Shown here: positions 1 to 9,269 of the stretch, in pieces | Layout of the letters: every line of letters starts with the position of its first letter | How positions within the stretch are numbered: position 1 is the stretch's first letter | Assembly: GCF_001752395.1 (NCBI RefSeq) | Contig: NZ_MKEK01000001.1 | Location: 919,044-983,043, forward strand | From: Rheinheimera salexigens | Lineage (GTDB): Bacteria; Pseudomonadota; Gammaproteobacteria; Enterobacterales; Alteromonadaceae | Direction of reading: 5' to 3' | Length of the DNA: 64,000 nt | Notes under the pieces: model-generated | Databases searched by the model: none | Seen by the model: only the letters and a program-made list of their open reading frames with translations | Told to the model about the DNA's origin: nothing | Program-made: the position numbers and the translations under genes

Positions 1-112
1 GAAGTACTAATAATTTACCTAAGTTTATGAATCGGTAAGGTGCATTACTATTTTCATTACTATTTCTATTTTCATTATTATAATCATTACTACTATCTTT
101 ACTTAAAGCCAT
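1..112 (-). CDS. Partial CDS cut by the left edge, N-terminal 37 residues
   Basis: Reading leftward from an ATG at 112-110 the frame stays open to the edge of the window. The visible 37 residues begin MALSKDSSND, continue as an Asn/Ser/Glu-rich stretch at about residues 8-24, and end in a hydrophobic beta-like stretch (FINLGKLLVL). A GGTGGTGA stretch lies just upstream of the ATG, and the start overlaps the last 14 nt of the Hpt gene, which indicates translational coupling. The end of the visible part resembles the first beta-strand of a response-regulator receiver domain, and a receiver next to an Hpt protein would make sense, but too little is visible to assign a family. Confidence 0.55.
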   Translation of the reverse strand, partial: MALSKDSSNDYNNENRNSNENSNAPYRFINLGKLLVL

Positions 113-701
113 TTAAATCACCACCACGTTTGTTGTAGTGCTTGGCTACTAGGTGCGTGCGCAATAAAGTTGCCGCAGCAGAGTAATTAAGTATCGCCAG
201 TTGCTGAAAAAAGTTCGCAACTTCTTTGGCGGGTAATAATAGTTTAAGTTGAGCGGTTCCTGTGCTGGCTAAAGCCGTTGCTGCCATATTTTGCTGTTCT
301 AATAAGTGTAGTAAGTGATGTAAATCAATATCAGCAACGCTATCTTTAGCCGCAGCCTGTTGTTGAATAAATAGTTGTAATTCAGTGCAGCTATCTTGAT
401 ACAAGTTGAAAGTGAGATTTTGTTCAGCTTGGCTAGGTAAGGTATGGATCTGTAATTGCTGCTCTAGCTCTGCACACTGTTGAGCAAATTGCTCAGCGCC
501 AATGGTGGCGAAGGAGCCGCGTACTTTATGCAATAAATGCTGGGCGGTTACAGCGTCATTGCTGCTAAATGCCTGCTGTAGGGCGGTAATAGTAGGCGAG
601 CAATTATCCACCATGGTTTGTAATAAGTGCAGTAATGGGGCTTGATTCTTATTTGATAGTAATAATAATTTTTTCAAAGTGGCGGTATTTAATAAATTCA
701 C
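99..701 (-). CDS. Hpt (histidine phosphotransfer) domain protein
   Basis: A 200-residue soluble protein. Residues 50-70 carry the Hpt signature: His58 in LLHKVRGSFATIGA matches the HxxKGS-type phospho-acceptor helix, followed by the second amphipathic helix (QQCAELEQQL). Such proteins shuttle phosphoryl groups between hybrid sensor kinases and response regulators. The C-terminal half (about 100-200) is helical and rich in Leu/Gln/Ala, and I do not recognise it as a known domain. The Lys usually next to Gly in HxxKGS is Arg here (VRGS), a tolerated change. The gene is followed by an overlapping gene that leaves the window, probably its phosphorelay partner. The cognate kinase is not visible. 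Confidence 0.75.
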   Translation of the reverse strand: MNLLNTATLKKLLLLSNKNQAPLLHLLQTMVDNCSPTITALQQAFSSNDAVTAQHLLHKVRGSFATIGAEQFAQQCAELEQQLQIHTLPSQAEQNLTFNLYQDSCTELQLFIQQQAAAKDSVADIDLHHLLHLLEQQNMAATALASTGTAQLKLLLPAKEVANFFQQLAILNYSAAATLLRTHLVAKHYNKRGGDLNGFK

Positions 702-973
702 AGAACAACAACTTACTCAACAAAGACAGCATTGTAGGATTTAAGCATGTATGTGAAATATTGCAAGATAAACTATGGCCATAAACTCTGCAACGTTGCT
801 TATTAATAATGTCACAAGCCATGAGTCATGGCACAATAAATTCATAAAACTAATATCAGACTATAGTCCTACTGCAGTTTCGTTTATAGATTAATTATGC
901 TAGAAGTATGAGCTTAATAAAACGGATGCAAATTCGCATCTGTTTCACATTTTAACCCTAGGATATACAGATA

Positions 974-1996
974 ATGAAAGCAGTTGGCTATCAAGTTTCT
1001 TTACCTGCTAGCGATGAGCAAGCGTTATTAGATATTAATTTGCCTGATCCGATTGCCAGTGGTCATGATATTTTAGTGCGAGTACAGGCAGTCTCGGTTA
1101 ATCCAGTCGATACTAAAATACGTACTCGCGCTCAGCCTGAGCAAGGTCAATATAAAGTATTAGGTTGGGATGCTGCTGGTGAAGTTGTGGCAGTGGGTGA
1201 AAACGTAAGTTTGTTTAAGCCAGGCGATAAAGTGTTTTATGCTGGTTCATTAACCCGCGCGGGTAGTAATAGTGAGCTGCAGTTGGTTGATGAGCGTATA
1301 GCGGCCATTATGCCGGATAACCTAAGTTATGCCGAAGCAGCTGCTTTACCGTTAACGGCGATAACAGCTTGGGAAATATTATTTGATCGATTAGAGTTGC
1401 AACAGCCAAGTTTAAAGTACCCAAGACCGGTATTGTTAATTGTTGGTGCTGCGGGGGGCGTTGGCTCTATTTTAGTCCAGTTGGCAAGACAACTGACTAC
1501 GGCAACTGTTATTGCTACTGCATCACGTGAAGAAAGCAAACAATGGGTAACCGAGCTGGGTGCTCATTATGTGCTTGATCATAGCAAGCCAATGCCAGAG
1601 CAGCTAAAAGCGTTAGATTTAACTCATGTAACTCACGTCGCAAGCTTAACCCACACCGATCAGCATTATGCTGAATTAGTGACTATGCTGGCACCACAAG
1701 GTAAGTTAGCTTTAATCGATGACCCTGTTGGCGGCTTAGATATTATGCCATTAAAGCAAAAAAGCATTTCGCTGCACTGGGAGTTTATGTTTACCCGTTC
1801 CATGTTTGGCACTGCAGATATGCAACAGCAACATCATTTGTTAACTGATTTAAGTCGTTTAATCCAGCAAGGCCAAATTAAAACTACTCTTAAACAAGTT
1901 TCGGGTGCAATAAATGCCGCTAATTTACGTCAAGCACACTTACAAATAGAAGCCGGCAACGCCATTGGTAAAATTGTTTTAGCCGGCTGGGAATAG
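974..1996 (+). CDS. Zinc-type alcohol dehydrogenase-like (MDR family) oxidoreductase
   Basis: A 340-residue medium-chain dehydrogenase/reductase. A GroES-like N-terminal domain (about 1-130, with NPVDTKIR and GWDAAGEVVAVG) precedes a Rossmann domain whose dinucleotide loop is V157-G-A-A-G-G-V-G164. The catalytic-zinc Cys/His set of true alcohol dehydrogenases is absent, so it fits the zinc-free quinone oxidoreductase / ZADH group, which reduces quinones or enones with NADPH. The substrate cannot be read from sequence. The ATG is preceded by AGGATAT. It is transcribed alone, divergent from the Hpt gene and convergent with the cysteine-cluster gene; its stop codon lies in a hairpin (1992-2014). 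Confidence 0.85.
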   Translation: MKAVGYQVSLPASDEQALLDINLPDPIASGHDILVRVQAVSVNPVDTKIRTRAQPEQGQYKVLGWDAAGEVVAVGENVSLFKPGDKVFYAGSLTRAGSNSELQLVDERIAAIMPDNLSYAEAAALPLTAITAWEILFDRLELQQPSLKYPRPVLLIVGAAGGVGSILVQLARQLTTATVIATASREESKQWVTELGAHYVLDHSKPMPEQLKALDLTHVTHVASLTHTDQHYAELVTMLAPQGKLALIDDPVGGLDIMPLKQKSISLHWEFMFTRSMFGTADMQQQHHLLTDLSRLIQQGQIKTTLKQVSGAINAANLRQAHLQIEAGNAIGKIVLAGWE

Positions 1997-2014
1997 CCTT
2001 TAAGCTAGGCTATT
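1992..2014. terminator. Hairpin between convergent genes, probable bidirectional terminator
   Basis: AATAGCC (1992-1998) pairs perfectly with GGCTATT (2008-2014) across a 9-nt loop. It spans the stop codon of the MDR gene and the last codons of the convergent cysteine-cluster gene. The flanking T-run is short, so terminator strength is uncertain. Confidence 0.45.
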
Positions 2015-2661
2015 TGAGTGTCGTCATCGTAACCTGATAAACCAGCGTTAAATAACACTGTTTCTAACGCTTGTTTTAGCGCTAAATTTATTGGTTGTAA
2101 GTTATTACCAAACGAATAATCTAATTCTTTTAGCGCTTCACTGGCTACCATCATTAAAGGTGGCGGGGTAGACGTTAGCATAATTAAACTTTGGCTATAG
2201 TGCTCAGGATGATCGGCTTTAATTACTTTACAGACAGATAAAGACGTTTGTCCCATTTTATCTCGATAACCTGACGCACCAAACATCCTACAAATGCTTG
2301 GTCTTTGTTGATAAACGGTACATTGTCCTTTACGACCATCAAATGAAAGCTTCTGATAAAACATGCAGCTTTGTTTTAACGGCTCTTGTTCAAACTGTTG
2401 TAATGTATGCTCAGCGCTGCCTTGATCAAATAAATGTAAGGCTAAGGGCAGCATTTCTAATGCGCTAGATTCAATTGTTGGTTGTAGGCAGCATTCGCCA
2501 CAACCGGCACGGCAGTTTAAGCCTTGTTGTTGTTGGTAGGTTGAAAATTTTTCGGCTACTTCACCAAGCACTGCTTCAACATTACGCGATAATTCACGTA
2601 GACGTAACATAAACACTCCAACCGCTGGCGGTGGGTTAAGCGACCAAACGTCGCTTGCCAT
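2005..2661 (-). CDS. YkgJ-family cysteine-cluster protein
   Basis: A 218-residue protein of the YkgJ / zinc- or iron-chelating CxxxCxxCC family. Cys50, Cys54, Cys57 and Cys58 form the N-terminal cluster; Cys99, Cys114 and Cys124 (in CTVYQQRPSICRMFG) complete the set, consistent with binding a metal or Fe-S centre. The biochemical role of the family is poorly known and I infer nothing beyond metal binding. Met19 is a possible later start. It ends against the MDR gene and is followed on the same strand, 53 nt upstream in coordinates, by the start-distal end of nothing else: its upstream neighbour in transcription is empty sequence and the GGDEF-EAL gene lies separately at higher coordinates. 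Confidence 0.75.
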   Translation of the reverse strand: MASDVWSLNPPPAVGVFMLRLRELSRNVEAVLGEVAEKFSTYQQQQGLNCRAGCGECCLQPTIESSALEMLPLALHLFDQGSAEHTLQQFEQEPLKQSCMFYQKLSFDGRKGQCTVYQQRPSICRMFGASGYRDKMGQTSLSVCKVIKADHPEHYSQSLIMLTSTPPPLMMVASEALKELDYSFGNNLQPINLALKQALETVLFNAGLSGYDDDTQIA

Positions 2662-2713
2662 TTTACGGTGCTGCTGGCTATTTGAGCAAGTACTTAGGTA
2701 TAAAAAATAACAT

Positions 2714-5584
2714 TTACTTTAATAAGTCTGCCAATGGTTGTGGTTTAGCAATGGCGTAACCTTGAGCGTAATCAATGCCAAGTTGTTGTACAGCCTGTAA
2801 AATTTGATCATTTTCTACATATTCAGCAACAGTGCGTATTCCCATTGCTTTAGCGATATCGTGAATAGATTTTACAATCGCCTTATCATATTGATCATTT
2901 AATAAATCGCGAACAAAATGACCATCAATTTTAATATAATCTGCTGGGAAATTCTTTAAATAACCATATGAAGAAAAGCCACTGCCAAAATCATCTAAGG
3001 CAAATTGACAACCTTGCTGACGGAAATGATTAATAAAGTCTAAGGTATTATGTAGATTAACAATGGCAACGGTTTCAGTAATTTCAAAGCAAATTAACTT
3101 ATATGGAATGCTATAATCATTAAACAGTTTTTGCACATCGTGTTTAAAACTGGAGTCAGTTAATGAACTGCCTGATAAATTAATACAACACATTGTTAAT
3201 TGCTTAATATGCGTAGGATGTTGCTGCAACCAATGAAAATATTGCTTAATCACCCAGCGGTCTATCAGAGGCATTAAGCCATAACGTTCTGCAGAGCTGA
3301 TAAAGCTATCGGGTGAAATCAAGTTGTTATCTGCAGTACGTAAGCGTAATAATATTTCGTAATGTAAGCCGGCTTCAGTGACGGATAATGGCTTTATGGT
3401 TTGTTGAAATAGCACAAATTGGTCAAGCTCTATGGCTTGACGCAATTGTGCTACCCAATTTATTTCATCTTGATGGCGCTGGGTATCTAGATCTTCAGCA
3501 TCATAAAGCTGGATCCTATTATGGCCTTTTTCTTTGGCAATAGTGCAAGCTGCTGCGGCTCTTTTTATCACAGTATCAGCATTACTATCTTGCAGGGTAA
3601 GTTCAGTCAAGCCAATGCAAATACTGATACTAAATACATTGCCTTGCCAAATAAATCTAAACTCTTTCATCGCATCTAGCAGGCTATAGGCTAAAGCAAA
3701 GGCTTCATTAATATTTCTATCCACTAACAAAATACCAAACTCATCACCATCAAGACGCGCTAGAGTATAGCTGACGTCAATATAGTGTTTAAATAATTCA
3801 CTTATCTGCTTAAGCAAGGCATCGCCGGCACTGTGACTGCAACTATCATTCACTAACCTAAACTGATCAATATCAACAAAAAGTATCGAGCCTGCGACTG
3901 TGGGGATAGCCGTAAATAAGCTATGAATTTGTTGTTCAAAGTAGTGTCGGTTATATAACGCTGTTAGCGGGTCGTGATTAGCTAAATAAGCTAACTTTTC
4001 ATTAGCTTGTTTTTGCTCCGTTATATCAATTACCGAGCCATGAATAAATGCGCGGTCCTGCTGTTGGCCATAGGCTAACCGAGCCGACATAAGAGCCCAA
4101 AATGGCGTGCTATCTGCGCGTAAGGCCGGTGCTTCAAAATTACGATTACGGCCAGTTTGTAATTGAGCAACCATTTCGACACGATCATTCGGATCAGCAT
4201 AAAAAATTGCCATGCCATTGGTTTCTGTGGCTTTTTTCATCTCTGATAACGAGTTATAACCTAAAATAGTTTGTAATGCGGTGTTGGCATTAAGTAATTT
4301 GCCGTCTACCGTAGTGATAAACATGCCTTCAACAGCATTATGAAAAATGTCATGGTATTGCATTAATTCAAAAATTTGCGCGTCTTTATTTTCTGTTGCT
4401 TTATTCTCAGTGATGTTTTTGAGGTTAAAGCTGGATAAAGCTAAGCTAAATATCACTAAGGCTAATAAAGTATAAGGCCAGATTAATAAATCATTTAAAT
4501 AGCCCGCTTGCGTAGTTGTAAGCAGTACAGCACTGATTAAAGTAAAAATAGACACCCAAATAAAACGTTTAGATTGCTGTTGACCGGAAATGATTAAGCG
4601 TAGCGCTAAAATAAAATTACTGGCCAAAACCCAACTGAGGCAACTGAATAATATTAATAATCTCAGTTCGCCACTGGCATACAGCGGGCTGAACAATAAT
4701 AACAAGGCACTGATGCTGCTAACAATATTGCTCCAGTTCCAAATGCCTGTCATATAGTGAGATAAAGCATGGCGAATAGCTAAGTTAAACATTAGCATGG
4801 TCATGCCCACGCTAAGATATATGGTGGCTTGATTGATTTCTGGGTACTGTGGCCATAACACGGCGAACGCCATACCATTTAAAATAGCGATGGTTAGCGC
4901 AAAGCTGATAAAAAATATGCCATTATATAAATATATTTTATCGCGACTACGATATAACAACAAAAGATTATATGCGGCTAATAACCACAAAACACCTTGC
5001 AGCATGCCATCAAACATGGCGGTGTGTTGTTGGTGCTCAATAAAAGCTTCCGGTTGCCAAAGCCGTATATTGCTGGGAATAATAGCTGCATCCTGCACTT
5101 TTATATAAATATCAACTTCTTCGCCACGGGCTAAATTGATATTTGCTGCATAACCCCGATAGGGCAAGGTACGCTCACTAAAAGGGTATTCATTACCGGT
5201 ACGGCTTAATAACTTAAAATCTTGTTTATGCCGATCAACTTGATAAATTTCTACTTTATCAGCCGGTGGAAAATGATATTCCAATAATCGGTTAATGGTT
5301 CTGTAATCGGTATTTTGCACCCGAGCAAAAAACCACACAGCTTGATACTGTTTAAATTGGACTTGTTGTTTATCAGTGACGAATTGAAATTTATGATGAT
5401 AGGCGGGTGACGCTAGTATTTCTTGCAGTTGCACGTCGGCATCGGTAATTTGAAAATATAGATTTGCTATCTTTTGGTTTGACTCTGCGCTGTGATTGAC
5501 ATGATTTACTTCAGCATGAAACGCTACTGAAGGCATGGTAACCAGTAATAAAAAAGCTAGCAAAAAACCAAAAGTGACTCTCAA
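2714..5584 (-). CDS. Membrane-bound GGDEF-EAL protein with 7TMR-DISM sensor and PAS domain
   Basis: A 956-residue cyclic-di-GMP protein. Order: signal peptide (1-22), periplasmic 7TMR-DISM extracellular domain (about 30-185), seven membrane helices (about 190-390), PAS/PAC (about 410-530), GGDEF (about 535-695) and EAL (about 715-950). The cyclase signature reads D612-G-D-E-F616, so the first Gly is Asp. The EAL motif is E743-I-L745, but the remaining phosphodiesterase residues are present (the Asn of CINLSGSS, CFEITET, the Asp pair and Lys of ALDDFGSGFSS...YIKIDGHF, the Glu of TVAEYVEN, the Gln of YAQGY). Phosphodiesterase activity is therefore likely and cyclase activity uncertain. The periplasmic domain probably senses a carbohydrate-like or envelope ligand. 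It is monocistronic. Confidence 0.88.
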   Translation of the reverse strand: MRVTFGFLLAFLLLVTMPSVAFHAEVNHVNHSAESNQKIANLYFQITDADVQLQEILASPAYHHKFQFVTDKQQVQFKQYQAVWFFARVQNTDYRTINRLLEYHFPPADKVEIYQVDRHKQDFKLLSRTGNEYPFSERTLPYRGYAANINLARGEEVDIYIKVQDAAIIPSNIRLWQPEAFIEHQQHTAMFDGMLQGVLWLLAAYNLLLLYRSRDKIYLYNGIFFISFALTIAILNGMAFAVLWPQYPEINQATIYLSVGMTMLMFNLAIRHALSHYMTGIWNWSNIVSSISALLLLFSPLYASGELRLLILFSCLSWVLASNFILALRLIISGQQQSKRFIWVSIFTLISAVLLTTTQAGYLNDLLIWPYTLLALVIFSLALSSFNLKNITENKATENKDAQIFELMQYHDIFHNAVEGMFITTVDGKLLNANTALQTILGYNSLSEMKKATETNGMAIFYADPNDRVEMVAQLQTGRNRNFEAPALRADSTPFWALMSARLAYGQQQDRAFIHGSVIDITEQKQANEKLAYLANHDPLTALYNRHYFEQQIHSLFTAIPTVAGSILFVDIDQFRLVNDSCSHSAGDALLKQISELFKHYIDVSYTLARLDGDEFGILLVDRNINEAFALAYSLLDAMKEFRFIWQGNVFSISICIGLTELTLQDSNADTVIKRAAAACTIAKEKGHNRIQLYDAEDLDTQRHQDEINWVAQLRQAIELDQFVLFQQTIKPLSVTEAGLHYEILLRLRTADNNLISPDSFISSAERYGLMPLIDRWVIKQYFHWLQQHPTHIKQLTMCCINLSGSSLTDSSFKHDVQKLFNDYSIPYKLICFEITETVAIVNLHNTLDFINHFRQQGCQFALDDFGSGFSSYGYLKNFPADYIKIDGHFVRDLLNDQYDKAIVKSIHDIAKAMGIRTVAEYVENDQILQAVQQLGIDYAQGYAIAKPQPLADLLK

Positions 5585-5807
5585 TATTTACTCTCCATGC
5601 TAAGGGCTGGTGTCCATGTTCCGGTTTTTAAACAATAACATAGCTTAAAGGCATACGTTGGGCAATAGCCTACAACCTTGAGTTAAATATAAATGCCATC
5701 TAAAAGCAGCTGAGCAAAGCTAAAAACTATGTTAAAAACAATGCTAAAACAACGGCTGTTCCGAGCATGGCAAATTAAACAGCACTCTTTGCCTTGCTCT
5801 CGTCACT

Positions 5808-7631
5808 TTATCTCGTCAGTTTACCTACTGGTGGCTGATTGTCTTCGGCTAAATAATCGCTTATTTCATCAATAAAATCTGCGCCATAACGCGCCAACTT
5901 AGTTTGGCCGACACCCGACACCGCTAGCATACTGTTATTATCGGTGGGTAACTGCTGACACATATCAATTAAGGTCGCATCACTAAAAACGACAAAAGGT
6001 GCGACATCATCACGCGCTGAAATATGTTTGCGTAAGGCTCTAAGCTTGGCAAATAGCGCTCTATCATAATTTTGTTTTACTAAACGTTCTGGCTCGCGCT
6101 TAGCAGTTTCTATTCTGGGTTCAGCTAAAGATAGCGATACTTCACCGCGCAATACTGTTCTGGCAGCAGGTTGTAATTTTAATACCGAATGGGCGGTAAT
6201 ATCTTGTTGCAGTAAACCAAAGTGAATAAGCTGGCGCAATATACTTAGCCAATAGTCATGAGTTTGCTCTTTACCAATGCCCCAGGTAGAGAGTTTATCA
6301 TGGCCCATTTCGATAATTTTTTGACTTTGACTGCCCCGTAATACATCAATAACATGATGCATACCAAAGCGTTGGCCGACGCGATAAACACAAGACAGCG
6401 CTTTTTGTGCTAGCTCTAAGCCATCAAATTGTTGCGGGGGTTGTAAACAGGTATCGCAATTGCCACAAGGCTGTTGCCTAGCTTCGCCAAAGTAGTTTAA
6501 TAATACTAAACGGCGGCAAGTTTGAGCGGCGGCAAAAGCTGCCATAGCTAAAAATCGTTGCCAGCTCACTTCAGCCCGTTGCTGATTCGGCTCGGCATCT
6601 AACCAGCGCTTCATTCGACCAATGTCTGCAGGGTCAAATAACATCATGGCCTCAGCAGCCACACCATCTCGACCGGCGCGGCCGGTTTCTTGATAATAAG
6701 CTTCAATTGTCCGTGGTAACTCGTAATGGATAACAAAGCGGATATTGGATTTATTTACCCCCATGCCAAAAGCTACGGTAGCAACGATTAGCTGGTGGTC
6801 ATCGCGTTTAAAGGCATCTTGTACTTTATCTCGCTGTTCGTTACTTAAGCCAGCATGGTAAGCGGCAGCATTATAACCGCGCTGTTTTAATTGCTCGGTC
6901 AGCTCGTCCACTTTGCGCCTTGAGGCACAATAGATAATACCGGCTGCGCCTTCTTGGCGTTGTAAAAAACTGATGACTTGTTCTAAAGGGTGAAATTTTT
7001 CTTGTACTGTGTAGCGAATATTCGGCCGATCAAAGCTACCTTGATTAACATACGGCTGCTGCAGTGTTAATTGTTGCATAATGTCGTGCCGAGTTGCGGC
7101 ATCGGCTGTTGCGGTAAGCGCCATAATAGGCACCTGAGGAAAACGTTGCTTTAATATCGCTAGTGCCATGTAATCGGGACGAAAGTCATGGCCCCATTGT
7201 GAAATACAGTGGGCTTCATCAATAGCAAATAAGCTTACGCCAACGTCTTCTAACCGAGTTAAGAAAGCCGGTTGTAATAAACGCTCTGGCGCCAAGTATA
7301 ATAACTTTAATTCGCCGCGGCGCAGTCGCGCGAATACGCTTAAAATATCTTCTCGGCTTAAACTACTATTGATAAATTCAGCGGCAATACCATTGGCTTT
7401 TAGCGCATCGACCTGATCTTTCATTAGCGACATTAATGGCGAAACCACTATGGTTACTAAAGGCATAGTAAGCGCAGGTAATTGATAACAAAGTGACTTA
7501 CCACCTCCCGTAGGCATTAATACAAAACTGTCACGGCCTTGCAGGGTTGCCGAGATCACTTCGGCTTGGCCATCGCGAAATTCAGAAAAACCAAAATTTT
7601 GTTTTAAAAGGGGTAATAAATCAGCAGTCAC
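5808..7631 (-). CDS. recQ: ATP-dependent DNA helicase RecQ
   Basis: A 607-residue 3'-5' DNA helicase of the RecF recombination pathway, acting at stalled forks and gaps. The Walker A is T41-G-G-G-K-S46, the DEAH box D138-E-A-H141 lies in the RecQ-specific FAIDEAHCISQWGHDFR loop, and motif VI reads QETGRAGRDG. The RQC zinc cysteines are in CRRLVLLNYFGE and CGNCDTC, followed by the winged helix. A C-terminal HRDC domain (about 525-595) completes the classic architecture; length is close to E. coli RecQ (609-611). The gene is divergent from the thioesterase gene, and the recQ / yigI / rarD neighbourhood also occurs in enterobacteria. Confidence 0.97.
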   Translation of the reverse strand: MTADLLPLLKQNFGFSEFRDGQAEVISATLQGRDSFVLMPTGGGKSLCYQLPALTMPLVTIVVSPLMSLMKDQVDALKANGIAAEFINSSLSREDILSVFARLRRGELKLLYLAPERLLQPAFLTRLEDVGVSLFAIDEAHCISQWGHDFRPDYMALAILKQRFPQVPIMALTATADAATRHDIMQQLTLQQPYVNQGSFDRPNIRYTVQEKFHPLEQVISFLQRQEGAAGIIYCASRRKVDELTEQLKQRGYNAAAYHAGLSNEQRDKVQDAFKRDDHQLIVATVAFGMGVNKSNIRFVIHYELPRTIEAYYQETGRAGRDGVAAEAMMLFDPADIGRMKRWLDAEPNQQRAEVSWQRFLAMAAFAAAQTCRRLVLLNYFGEARQQPCGNCDTCLQPPQQFDGLELAQKALSCVYRVGQRFGMHHVIDVLRGSQSQKIIEMGHDKLSTWGIGKEQTHDYWLSILRQLIHFGLLQQDITAHSVLKLQPAARTVLRGEVSLSLAEPRIETAKREPERLVKQNYDRALFAKLRALRKHISARDDVAPFVVFSDATLIDMCQQLPTDNNSMLAVSGVGQTKLARYGADFIDEISDYLAEDNQPPVGKLTR

Positions 7632-7760
7632 GGATCACAATCAATTAATAAAATCTGCGGCTATTGTAATGACAATTAGCAGAAAGTACATGCTTGCCAA
7701 CAAAAGCCGCTAGGGTTAACTTGGTTATTCACACTTAATCAATTTATATCTGGAAGCGAT

Positions 7761-8213
7761 ATGTCAACTAGCGCCTTATTACCTTTTATTTCTCAAGCTT
7801 TTGATCAAATGCCATTTAATCGCTTATTAGGATTGCATGTTAGCCACTTTTCTAGCGAGAAAGTAGAAGTTAGTTTTGCTTGGTCCGATACGCTAGTGGG
7901 TAATCCGCTACAACATATTTTACATGGTGGTGTGATTAGCTCGGTTTTAGATACGGCTGGCGGAATTATGGCGGTGTCTAGCGCCCTTGGCCGGTTAACC
8001 GATGTTGAACCGGCAGAGCTGGCCGCTAGATTAGGTAAAATGAGCACGATTGATATTCGTACCGATTATTTACGCCCGGGTCGGGGGGAAAGTTTTGTGG
8101 CTAGTGCCCAAGTGATTCGCTCAGGTAATAAGGTCGCGGTATGCCGCATGGAACTGCATAATGAGCTAGGTGTGCATATAGCGGTGGGTACGGGCACTTA
8201 TTTGGTAGGCTAG
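7761..8213 (+). CDS. yigI: YigI-type hotdog-fold thioesterase
   Basis: A 150-residue PaaI/YigI-family acyl-CoA thioesterase. The hotdog signature HILHGGVISSVLDTAGGIMA (with the catalytic region HGG...D) sits near residues 52-72, and a second conserved strand reads DIRTDYLRPGRGESF. Enzymes of this group hydrolyse medium- or long-chain acyl-CoA or aromatic acyl-CoA in the cytoplasm; the substrate here is unknown. It begins 129 nt from the divergent recQ start and precedes rarD, the same neighbourhood as in E. coli, which supports the yigI assignment. The start follows GGAAGCGAT. Confidence 0.82.
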   Translation: MSTSALLPFISQAFDQMPFNRLLGLHVSHFSSEKVEVSFAWSDTLVGNPLQHILHGGVISSVLDTAGGIMAVSSALGRLTDVEPAELAARLGKMSTIDIRTDYLRPGRGESFVASAQVIRSGNKVAVCRMELHNELGVHIAVGTGTYLVG

Positions 8214-8294
8214 GCTATAAATTGCCTGCATAGTTCATAGTTATAACCTATCGTTTTAGCGTACAATACCGGCTCACCTTCGGAGCCTGTGTTA

Positions 8295-9203
8295 ATGTCG
8301 TTAACCAAACAACAAAAGCTTGGTGGTATTTTTGCTGCCACCGCTTATAGTCTATGGGGCATTGCCCCCATTTATTTCAAACAAATTGCAACAATTCCCG
8401 CTATAGAAATATTAGTCCATCGAATTATTTGGTCGTTTGTTTTATTATTTTTAATACTCATAGTGTTAAAGCAGGGCGGTCGGGTAATTCAAATTATGCG
8501 CCAGCCCAAAACACTGAGTATTCTGTTACTTTGCTCTGTGCTGTTAGGCGCTAATTGGGGCTTATTTATTTGGGCGGTTAATAGCAATCATATGCTGGAT
8601 GCTAGCTTGGGCTATTATATTAATCCGCTATTAAATGTGCTGCTTGGCATGGTGTTTTTAGCAGAAAAGTTACGTAAGCTGCAATGGGCAGCGGTTATTT
8701 TGGCTGGAGTAGGCGTAGCTATTCAACTGATTACTTTTGGCTCCTTACCTTGGATTGCACTTTGTTTAGCCGGATCTTTTGCTATTTATGGCTTAATTCG
8801 AAAAAAGCTGGCAGTAGATGCAATAAGCGGTCTGTTTATTGAGTCTTTATTATTACTGCCGTTAGCCCTTTTTTACTGGTGGCAATATGCCGATAGCTAT
8901 GCGGTTAATTTATTTAATAATAGCTGGCAGCTAAATGGTTGGTTAATTGCGGCGGGTATTGTAACAACAGTACCTTTGTTATGTTTTATTGCCGGTGCGC
9001 AGCGTTTGCAGCTATCTACTATGGGCTTCTTCCAATATATTGGGCCTAGCTTAATGTTTGTGTTCGGCGTTTGGTTATACCATGAACCTTTTGCTGCAGA
9101 ACGTTTATTTACCTTTGGTTTAATTTGGATCGCTTTATTACTTTATACTGTAGATGCTTGGCAACAAAGTCGACAACGAAAGCGGTTACGTAATATAGTT
9201 TAA
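8295..9203 (+). CDS. rarD: RarD-type EamA family transporter
   Basis: A 302-residue inner-membrane protein with about ten hydrophobic helices and the EamA repeat. The N-terminal YSLWGIAPIYFK and the LGANWGLFIWAVN segment are hallmarks of RarD (chloramphenicol-sensitivity protein family). The transported substrate is not known for certain in any member. I chose ATG 8295 because GGAG at 8282-8285 is 9 nt upstream; a GTG at 8289 has only 3 nt of spacing. It follows the thioesterase gene by 81 nt and could be cotranscribed with it. The last residues are basic (RQRKRLRNIV), cytoplasmic by the positive-inside rule. Confidence 0.9.
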   Translation: MSLTKQQKLGGIFAATAYSLWGIAPIYFKQIATIPAIEILVHRIIWSFVLLFLILIVLKQGGRVIQIMRQPKTLSILLLCSVLLGANWGLFIWAVNSNHMLDASLGYYINPLLNVLLGMVFLAEKLRKLQWAAVILAGVGVAIQLITFGSLPWIALCLAGSFAIYGLIRKKLAVDAISGLFIESLLLLPLALFYWWQYADSYAVNLFNNSWQLNGWLIAAGIVTTVPLLCFIAGAQRLQLSTMGFFQYIGPSLMFVFGVWLYHEPFAAERLFTFGLIWIALLLYTVDAWQQSRQRKRLRNIV

Positions 9204-9269
9204 ACATGTACGTGATTAAATATTATATGCTTAATTTGGCCCATTTTTTTACCATAAAGGAATGCTGTA

